The notes beneath the pieces were generated by a model. That model did no database searches, was not told the DNA's origin, and worked only from the letters and a program-made list of their open reading frames with translations. This document shows positions 55,078-64,000 of a stretch of 64,000 nt of DNA, in pieces; the first letter of the stretch is position 1; each line of letters starts with the position of its first letter. The translations under genes were made by a program, and so were the position numbers. This stretch comes from Hyphodiscus hymeniophilus (lineage: Eukaryota > Ascomycota > Leotiomycetes > Helotiales > Hyphodiscaceae), in the NCBI GenBank assembly GCA_016508695.1, contig VNKQ01000004.1:930001-994000 (forward strand), in the 5' to 3' direction.

Positions 55078-56964
55078 TCAGGCTGCAAGCTGCAACATCA
55101 CAAAAGCTCTCTCTAATCGTTCGAGCTCACACACGACATCTTTGTAAAACACGGCCTGTAAAGTAGGGTCGTTGAGATCTGTCGTACCTTCACCGAAATC
55201 ACATCCTAAACACTTCCTGACCACTTTCGCATAGTTGACACCTAAGCTTGTTCCCATGTTCTTTGAAAGACGGTCTGCGATGAAGAAATCTGTGTGCTTG
55301 CTTTCAACTCCATTTGTGAGATCCTTTTCTTCTCGGAGGGTTCGAAGAGGGGCTTGATAGGCCAGTTCGATGAGGGTGACTCCCAGACCGAAAAGATAGG
55401 GATTTCGAATAAAGCCAATATTTTCGTTACTGACGGTGTTCGGCTCCAGTAGATTGCAGCTTTCCTTCCCAACTTGCACATTTAAATGAGGGGACGTGAT
55501 TGAGCGTGGTGAAGCAGCTTCGCCGAAGAAGACTACATCATCACTCCGCCATGCGCGCTTCAGTAAGGGTGTCGCGTGAAATTGTAGGACTGCAGAAGCG
55601 AGTTGCCGCGCGAGTCGAAGCCGTTCATATTGAAGAAACTGATCGACTTCGGGCTTTTGTGATAGTGAAGCGACTATTTGCGCAAGAGATGTTGTCTGAC
55701 GAGTGCTAGACGTCGTGATCGGAGGAGCGAAGTAGACAAGATGCTTGCATGTCCCGAACTTCTCGAGGTAGCCTAGGTATTTGTTGTCTGGCGTTCTAGG
55801 GTTGCATCTTTGTAGCTGCTTGCAGAAATCATTCTGGACGCAGAAATCTGGCAAAGCGGACTGAGCGATGAAGGGGCCGACTGGTTCTCTCGAAGAAAGG
55901 CTCGAGGCGGGGCACGCAGCCGCGAATCTTACAGATTTGCTTTTGAGCTTTTTGACTGCTACCTGGCAGGGAGGAGACAGATCACGTTTCAAGCAATTGG
56001 AAAGATCGTCCAAGGATTCCTGAGCTTCAGACCGCATTTTAGCATCCAGCGATTGTGGTGCTGGTATGCTCTCATCGATGGTTGAATCAACTGCTAGCCA
56101 TACAGGCTCTAGAACTGTTGACATACCTCCTATGCTGTGGGCAAAGGCGATATTGAAACGGACCAGAGAGAACCCATTGTGCTCAATACTCACATGTTGT
56201 GATTCGAGACGAAAATGAGCCGAGTGTTCCTCGTGGACTTGGCAAGCTCTTGCTAATGCCGAGTAGAGTTGTCCTGAGACTTTTTGAATCATTCTAGACT
56301 CCTCGAGTTTTCTGTTGCCGCGAGGAATAAGGGGGGCTGGTGCCATTTGATGCTGACTTTCAAGTCGAGTCGTCTGCGCTGCAAGTGTCCGGAAGTCATT
56401 GTTGAGGTTTCTTAATCCCTTCAGATTCTTCTCTAAGCGTGGTTCTGAAAATCCGAACTTCAGTTTCTTTCCGACTCTCGAGCGCCATGCTTTATCTCCA
56501 ATAGATCCTACCTACTGAAGATATCAGTCCGCTTCTAAACGTTCTTCCTCCTGGCTACTCACAGGAATAGATTGCTGTATTACCAGCCCGAAACTCTCCG
56601 TTTCCTCCTCAATAGCCTTGAGTCTGGCCTGTATCAGGTCGACGATTGTTTTGCACGCTGCCCCTGATTCTCCTAGCTGTCGCGACAACTTCTCATCAAG
56701 GTCCTTATCTGCCCATGAGACATGAGCCTTGTCTTTTAACATCTCCCTAGCTTTCTGACGTCCGATGAGAGCTGCCAGCAACCAGAGACACTCATTGCGA
56801 AAGATCGTTTTTTGTGTTCCCAACGACTGCTGGTAAATTTCTAGCTCAGGAGCGAACTTTCGATACCTTTTAAACGGCCTGAAGACATCTTCGTAATGCT
56901 CAGCAGCTGAGACCAAGAGGGGAAGAATCCCGAGGATGAGACCAACTGCCTCGAGTCCGGACAT
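55078..56964 (-). CDS. DUF7580-like fungal protein (degenerate kinase-like C-terminus)
   Basis: Predicted 611-residue protein from exons 56964-56563 and 56511-55078 (51-nt intron; GTGAGT donor, GTAG acceptor, phase 0). The N-terminus MSGLEAVGLILGILPLLVSA, followed by YEDVFRPFKRYRKF, is typical of a large fungal family ending in a DUF7580 domain, sometimes described as HeLo-like at the front and kinase-like at the back. The C-terminal part has QYERLRLARQLASAVLQFHATP and NPYLFGLGVTLIELAYQ, resembling kinase helices, but no clear catalytic HRD or DFG set. Relatives are often found near self/non-self-recognition genes; function is not established. It starts 311 bp from the divergent giant reader gene. 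The assignment is by pattern memory. Confidence 0.8.
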
Positions 56965-57275
56965 CGTGAAAGATTGGAAGATGGAGCTTTTACAATCCAA
57001 ATCTACGGGTGAACGAGAGTAATGAGGATAACCTTCGATGATGCCTCCGCAATTCCAATGAACTAGGTAACGAGAAAAACGAGGACAACCTCTGAGGCTG
57101 AGCATGCAGCTATCGAGGTCAGCTGGCCAATTGGTGAGACTGTTGTAGCGCCCAGTGCAACCTGACCGCAGCAGGGCAGACTCGAGACCTCGTCGTCGCC
57201 AGCCTCGTTCTTCTTGGTGCCATCATGGAGTAGAACATTGTTGTTCCCACGGATGATTGAGCTTCATACAATCAA
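56965..57275. promoter_or_regulatory. Divergent promoter: DUF7580-like gene and giant reader gene
   Basis: 311 bp between two starts pointing away from each other, short enough for shared control. No specific operator could be read. Confidence 0.45.
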
Positions 57276-60200
57276 ATGGCCGCGATACGCGTCAGGAGTG
57301 CGTACCTGAAAGAGTGGATTGATGGCGCGACAATCCAAAAGCTTGCCGGAGATTGCGACGACGAGGTGGCCGAAACCGCTGACACGGGCTTCGCTTGGGC
57401 TATCTACGATCGCATCCTCAAACTATTCTCCACCATCGTGTCTTCGAACGCTTCGACGCTACCAAAAAGAGACGAGAGATCGCTCAAAGATTTGGTGGGT
57501 AAGCTGTTCCTATGGGGCGATGGCTTTCGCGACGGCAAACTCGAGATTATCCTCGACGAGTCCGACGACTTGAGAGAGACGGTTGTGGGGCTTTTAACGG
57601 GAATTGGACATGCCCTAATATCAAGTAAGTTTCTTTAACAGTTACGATGGGGATATTTCTGAGTGCCTTTAGAACTGCTACCGCCTTGCCAAGCTGTCGC
57701 ATCACCAGCGACGCACGGTGAAGTCTGTCGACTTGCCTCAGAGCTCAATGTTCTGCTCGAGAAAGCAAGACTCTTCACCGAGAGTCAATACGAGAGTGAT
57801 GCGGCATCAGAATATGATTCCGATGAGCCCTCGGATATCAATGAAACATCAAGTTTCCTCATTTCTCTAAGAGCTAGTATCGATTGTCTCATGGAGCTTC
57901 TCCCTTCGATGGAAAACAGCTTGAAATATGCACGCCAGACCAGCCCCGACGATGAGGCTACTACCACTTTAGAGTTCGAAGTATCTGGCCCTGCTAGAAC
58001 TTACATTCTGAATGTATGCGATCGGTTTGGGAAAGCAGACAGTCGTCTTGTGGAGCGTCTGGGCGAGGCAAATTGGCAGAGGCACATTGCATTACGAGCC
58101 GGTCTCACGCAACAAAACGAGGACGTGGATATTTCATCAGCAGTAACGGTGAATGGAGAACAAGTTATTCCCAAATCTGTCTTTGTGCCGGTGTCAATGT
58201 TTCATGATTCGGGAATAGGCACCTCAATTCCCGCAAATTCAAGCTACGCCGCGACTGTTGCATCTCATTCTTCATTTGTGTCGAGTGTCGCAGACGAGGA
58301 CAGTGGCTCCTTGCGAGTTCCCCCGACACCAAAAGAAGTATATCAAGGAATTCCATTTGTATGTGATATATGCGGGCATGTGCTGAGTCGAATCAGTAAC
58401 CGGATAGACTGGAAGTAAGTAGGCAAACCCAAATTCAAGGGCTTGCAAACTAACATAGGTAGACGGCATGTGTTTGCAGATCTCAAACCATACATTTGTA
58501 CCTTCTCTGGGTGCAAGGATGAGCTTCTCACATTCCCAACTCGCAAACTTTGGGAAGACCACGAATTCAACCAACACCGTGTTTACCAGGCATGGCGCTG
58601 CTCCGACTGCTCTCAAGAGTTCTCGTCTACAGAATTGTGGCGAACTCATCTCCAGGATGGTCATCATTCACTCCTTAATGAGATCCAGTTTGAAATTGCC
58701 TGCAGGATGGCCGAACAGAGACGGCCACCGCCTATCGATTCTCTGCAATGCCCATTATGCTTATGCGTCCCAGGCAATTCCAAGAGGAACTTTGTAACCC
58801 ATGTCGGGAAACACATGGAAGGCAGTAAGTACATTCTTTTGCTGATCCGGGCGACATTCGAGCTGTGTCAGCGAATCAAACCCCCCACCCTTCCGCCCCG
58901 GGCGGAGAGCGAGCAGACGAGCCAGGATCCTCTCCTCTGTTGATGTTTCATTCAAGCGATTGATCATATAATAATAATCGATTTGCAGTTGCTCTTGCAG
59001 TATTACCTCGCGAACCTTTGTCTGATTCTGATTCCAATGCGGAATCCGTTGACGGCAGTCTGAATAGTGATCTAGAGGACTCACGCAACCAGGAGCAGCA
59101 TGACAATGCGGTCAGTTACGCGGGTCTTAACTTTCAGGAAGCCCAAGAAAAGATTTTAGCAGACATTGCATGCCACAAAGATGGACGCAAGTAAGTAACA
59201 TGTGCAACAAATATAACTTCATATCATAACATATTCCTAGGGACGGCACTCTGGTCTTTGAGCCATTCCTCCGTCTTCCATCTCGAGCATTGACCGATTA
59301 CTACTTGATCATTAACCATCCTGTATCAATCAGATCGCTTCAGAAGCGCGTCAGAACCGTCAAGAGAGGGAAGAACACTGCTTCTATGTCTGGCTTCAAG
59401 GACTGGGAAGCTTTCGAGGACGAATTGAGCTATCTCTGGAGGAATGCTTTCGAATACAATGAAGTAAATTGCCCTTTATCTCTTCTGGCCAAAGAGCTCC
59501 AGGTTTGTAAAGCCCTTTTTTCCTCGAGACGGGAAATATGCTAAGACGTAACACGCAGACGTTCTCTCACAGGTGCTTGAAGTCTGCTAAAAAATATATC
59601 TCTGAGCCATCAACTACTGTCGACGTCCATGATGATCTTTTAGAACCCCAGAAGACGCTACCACACACGTCCACCAAGGAAATGATACCAGAAGGAGATG
59701 AGCATTTCCGCCATGGTTATGACGAAGCAGGAGAGATGAAGGTCACTCCGACAGGGCATCTCTTGCATAATCGAGAATATAGATGTCGAACATTTTCCTT
59801 GCCAAACAGGGGCGGCAAGTTGTTCATGCTGGCTACGGCTTGCGCCAGAGCTTTGGGCTATGAGGATTCATCTACCCTTTTCCAGGAGAATACCTCCCTT
59901 ACTAGACTGTTCACCTCTCAAGCCGAGGCCGAAGACCTGATATCGCGAAAGCTTCTGCCGACTTCATATCAAACACGAGTTGTAGCTATTGTGACCGCCA
60001 AATCTATTTTTCGCGAATTCGGGAGTAGCATCGTCACGAACGGACGACGAGTCAGAGATGACTACTGGGAAGAGAAGGCTCGAGAGCAGGGGTTCACGGA
60101 GGGTGACCTTGCCGATGTCCCGTACCGCATGGAGAACAACGTAAAAGAAGACCTCATTCCGGCACATATTGGTAGAACAGAGTCACTCAATACAGAGCCT

Positions 60201-63200
60201 CGTCGTCACGGGGTCGGAGGTCGCAACAATGAATACGAAGTTCCTTATCTCAAATATGAGGACGGAGAGGCCGTTGATATGGGAGTACAGCGTGCCGATG
60301 GGCTGTTTTACTGCCAACATCGTCGTCAACCCTATGGCCGGTGTGAAGCCAAGCTCGGCGACTCGGTGGAGCTAGAATCTCATTTCAGGCTATCCCACTT
60401 CCCTGTTGCCCAGCCATCGCTCTCTTATGTCTGCTCTAATTGTTACGACGTAAAGAGCGTTCTTGCAGCCTCATGCAGCAAGTGCAAAGGTACAGAGGTT
60501 GAAACGCGGATGTATGGAAGCTTTATCAGTCGCCTGTCTCACCCGGAAGAAACCTATGATCCGACCACTCTCGAATCTTCGTCGAAGCTTCAGTCAGATC
60601 ATGTGATTGCCCTTGGGGTCGAGCGCACCGATGGAGAGATTTATTGCCAACACTTCGGGAGTGGTTGTCAAGAGCAATTCAAAGACCCGCAGAGCCTGAT
60701 GGTCCACCTGAAGGTCGAACACTCATGTATCCCAACGTTGAAATCATATGTGTGTGCTAATTGTCACGACTCAAGCTCCATCTACAAAGCCTCTTGTCAC
60801 AAATGCAAGAATACAGCCATGGAGAGCTGGATATATGGAAGGGTTCTCGGTAACACACCACACCCAGAGATTGATTCGAACACGCTCGAACAGTTGAGTC
60901 CTCGGTTGAAGAGTCTGTCGAGTTTGGAAGATCCTCTTTCGCCCCCACCTCGCCTAAAACCCCAATATAACAATGCAAACCAGTCAACGAAAAGCAAATT
61001 CGACAATTATGGAGGCACGTCGCTCCTAGAGCAGGACGCTCAACTCGAGGCAGCTGAAGAGAAGCACCAAAATAAGGTCCAGGCCCTCCGTGATACTCTC
61101 GGGGTGAAAACAGAAGAGCCGTCATTCCCCTGCTTGGTCTTGGCATCTCTCCATGAAGCAAAGCACACAAAAGTGCTTCGAGTTCCTCAAGACAACAGCG
61201 ATCCCATCAAAATTGGACGCAAGGTACACGAACTTCCCCATACCACCCCAATGGCATCTAATGGATTCCTCGATTCCAATGTCGTCTCGAGAAATCATGC
61301 AGAGATATGGGCGAACCAAGACAATGAGATCCTAATCCGAGACATGGCTTCGACAAACGGCACATTTTTGAACGGCGACCGTTTGTCAATAGAGAATAGG
61401 GTCTCGGAGTCTGTTTTGCTTTCGGCGAATGACGTCTTGACATTTGGGTGCGATATAGTGGCACATTCACCTGACACTGTCGTGATGCATAGCATTGCGA
61501 TGAGAGTCCAGCATGCTGGCCTCATGGGAGCAGCTGCCTTTGCAGAGAAAAGTGCGCCACTGTATGACGATACGCCTGCACCACAATCCTCAAAGAATGA
61601 CATATCATTCCCAAATGACAGTGTGGTCGGAAGGGAGGTTGCTTTCAGACAAAATCTATTTGATGAAAAATGGTTTCGGGGGATTGTTCTTACAGCCAAT
61701 ACTATCAATGAAGGCTCACTACAGACACGTATGAGCTATGATGTCCGGGAGAGACCATTTCATAGTCCTGACGAAGAGGGTAAATTGCACCAAGGTGTCT
61801 TGGTCATTTGTCCCATAGCTGCTCCAACAGCACAATTCGATACGCTTGAACCACAAACGCAGGTTCTCGCTCTCTACCCTGGAACATCACGCTTCTTCAA
61901 AGGACGAGTGGCGTCTTCATCGTCTGGCCCGTACACAGTTCAGGTAGTATTTGATGACCAGATACAACAGGAAGTTCTTTTGGAGGTCGATCGGCGACAT
62001 GTTCTGAAAGGTTCGGAAAATACAGAGCTGGATCACTATTGGTCACAAACTACAAACCAATACAACTTTCTTCCGGCTCATGTTGCACCTGCTGAAAGTA
62101 GTGGGAGCGACTCAACAAGAAAGTACACATGTGATTGCGGATACGAGGCGCGAGGAGAGGAGAATTGGAAAGCTTCTAACTTGGCTCGGCACAAGAGGAC
62201 TCAACATGGTAAAAAGGGAAAAGTCTACTCTTGCTATTATCCGGGCTGCACAAACACTTACACTCGAAGTGATAATCTTGCAGCACATCAGAGGATGAAA
62301 GGTCACCTTGCAGCTGAAGAAGTTAGACGGCAAGGTTCACCAAGCTCTAGCCAAGCCACAGATGGTGGTGGAGAATGGGAGGAACTTCTTGCGCCTAATT
62401 TCCAAGTTTTAACGGGCGCCGAAGACGTCAACCCTCACCAGTCTAGTGACATATCATTCGAGCCCGTCACATTCAAGAAGCACAACTGTGCAAATCCTTT
62501 ACCCACTGCATTTTTATCAGATCTACAACCATCGAGAATGTCGTCCCCTAGGTATACCTACGACCTGGAAACGCAGAGCGGCTTGAGTACTGTCGCGAAT
62601 GTTGTGGGACACTCAAAGCGAGACTCGCATGGCCTTCTCTCAACTGACACTGATCAGGGGCATTACAAGATCAAGTGCATATGTTCCTCTGAGGACGATG
62701 AGGATGATGATGGCATGAAAATTTACTGTCAAACGTGCTCTACATGGCAGCACATTGAATGTTACTATCCTGGCCAAGTCGAGAAGGCTGCAGATTTGCC
62801 CTTTGAACACTCCTGCGAGGACTGCAGTGGGCGATCATTAGATCAGCAAGCCGCAACTCTACAGCGTATCCGAAGAAAAGGCAATCTGACTCCTCCCAAT
62901 GAGTCTAAGCGACCTAAATTAGTAAACTTTCAGAATTCTAAGAACTTCCAACCTGCAAAGAGCGAAAGCCCGCACAGCAGTTCTCTTAGCACCGAGAAAG
63001 CGCAGCATGCTGCAAATATCGAATCTCCCTTGGTTGCCCTGAAGCTTCAGACATTGGCCATGGATCCTGAGTTGATGGAGGATGTTCGTGCAGCGCTTGA
63101 GGATGAGTCGGATGACGACATCCAGAATCCACCAGAATCCGGCAAATTGTCACTTGTGGAAGAGTATGAAGGCTTAATCCACCACGGGGGCAGCTTTGGT

Positions 63201-64000
63201 AAGCCATCATCATCTGATAGCCCCCATATCAGATCTCATGAGATGGCTGCGGCGAGTGAGCAAATTTCTGACGGTATCTGGAAATGCAAGTCCTTCCTCG
63301 ATGCTAGAGAGTAACTATATTAACAAGTCACAGGCAACTGCCAGCCGCGATCCTTTGCGGTGAAATACCAGGCCAGAAAAGAAGGCAAGAATCAATGGAG
63401 ATGGTTCTACGCGTGTCAAAAGGCAAGCGGGGAAAGATGCGATTTCTTTTTGTGGATCTCCGACTCGTTGCAGGATGGTGCCGGTATAGCCACGAAGTCT
63501 AGTGAGAATTGGGGAGACATCATTCCTACAGGGTCAATATTGAAGCGCAAGGATTCTCTAGACCAGAAGATGGATGATGCAATCGCTTCCCAACCTCTCA
63601 TACACCTACTGGCGATCTGCCCTATGACGAGTTCAGAATTGAAAGCAAGGAATACTGATGTTTTGGTAGACGATTTGCAGCGGATACTCGACAGAGTCGG
63701 GCACTGGAATATCAGTACCGGCAAATGGGAGTTAAGGACAAATTTCTATAAAGAGCTTGACGTTTGGACGTTCAACTACAAGGTCGAAGAGGATCGACAG
63801 CGAGCGATTGACAATGCCAGCAAAGTGTACGACAAGATGCGCATTGGACCTTGGGAACCAGAATGGGACAGGCTATTACCACTCGAGGAACGCGGCAGAG
63901 GAAAGACTCTGAGCAGGCTCCACGGTCAGAATGCCAAAGGTCCCTTCCGCACAGCAAGAGAAGGTGAATACGATAGCGATCGAGCTACTGATGATGAAGC
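57276..64000 (+). CDS. Giant multi-domain chromatin/transcription reader (partial, runs off window)
   Basis: Exons 57276-57624, 57673-58414, 58463-58824, 58989-59190, 59241-59502, 59559-63273 and 63334 to beyond 64000; every join is in phase with GT-AG. At least 2,099 residues. Domains in order: AcuF-like N-terminus and C2H2 region (1-490; CDICG, CPLCLCV...HVGKHMEG); bromodomain (552-639, YLIINHP...NAFEYN); Rsc7/Swp82 (700-820, NREYRCRTFSLPNRG...NGRRVRDDYW); two copies of a C2H2/zinc-ribbon module (880-980, 990-1080); FHA (1188-1280, SRNHAE...STNGTFLNG); SGF29-type Tudor (1326-1457, QVLALYPGTSRFF); C2H2 pair (1494-1557); PHD finger (1675-1730); GRF finger (1878-1925); ELL-type winged region (1960-2075, KELDVWTFNY...LLPLEERGRGK). 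These suggest binding of acetyl-lysine, methyl-lysine, phosphothreonine and DNA in the nucleus. Function is inferred only. Confidence 0.88.

Overview
This window looks like nuclear DNA of a filamentous ascomycete (Pezizomycotina; a Leotiomycete is my best guess, not proven). Genes carry short introns, mostly 45-140 nt, with GTAAGT- or GTGAGT-like donors and CTAAC- or CTGAC-like branch sites. Families typical of these fungi are present: HET, a DUF7580-like protein, Zn2Cys6 regulators, a fused arg-6 polyprotein, GH76, and a mitochondrial-type ARG5,6 layout. One 2.5 kb AT- and TpA-rich transposon looks mutated by RIP. Many reading frames open at TTG or GTG, so each start was reset to an ATG by eye and exons were joined by phase. 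All exon joins are predictions.

Layout. 0-8 kb: a GFA-family protein, a secreted serine carboxypeptidase, a pyruvate decarboxylase-like enzyme and an unrecognised acidic-tailed protein. 9-24 kb: a broken-up quinate/shikimate catabolic neighbourhood. It holds a decayed 3-dehydroshikimate dehydratase, an unrecognised 558-aa protein, a quinate-repressor-type protein divergent from a short Zn2Cys6 regulator, an aquaporin whose 3' end is cut by a transposon (8-bp target duplication), a DUF1772 protein and a type II dehydroquinase. 25-34 kb: two RBR (RING-IBR-RING) proteins, a divergent transketolase and an unrecognised basic-tailed protein. 35-43 kb: a disrupted HET gene, a PrpF-type isomerase tail-to-tail with a mannose-6-phosphate-isomerase-like protein, an SDR and a GH76 cell-wall enzyme. 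44-55 kb: a TPR relic, a synaptobrevin R-SNARE, a ~61-bp minisatellite, the ARG5,6-type arginine polyprotein and a secreted six-hairpin glycosidase. 55-64 kb: a DUF7580-like protein, divergent from a very large multi-domain protein that runs off the window.

The standout is that last gene (57276 to beyond 64000, at least 2,099 aa). One gene model strings together an AcuF-like C2H2 region, a bromodomain, an Rsc7/Swp82 domain, two copies of a zinc module, an FHA domain, an SGF29-type tandem Tudor, further C2H2 fingers, a PHD finger, a GRF finger and an ELL-type elongation-factor domain. Rsc7, FHA, Tudor, C2H2 and PHD lie in a single 3.7 kb exon, so that part of the fusion does not depend on splice prediction. 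It combines reader modules normally spread over the RSC, SAGA and ELL machineries.

How genes work together. The quinate-type regulators, the dehydroquinase and the dead dehydroshikimate dehydratase indicate a catabolic cluster in decay. The DUF7580-like gene and the giant reader share a 311-bp divergent promoter. The HET gene and TPR relic suggest turnover of self/non-self-recognition genes. Housekeeping genes (ARG5,6, SNARE, pyruvate decarboxylase) are interspersed.
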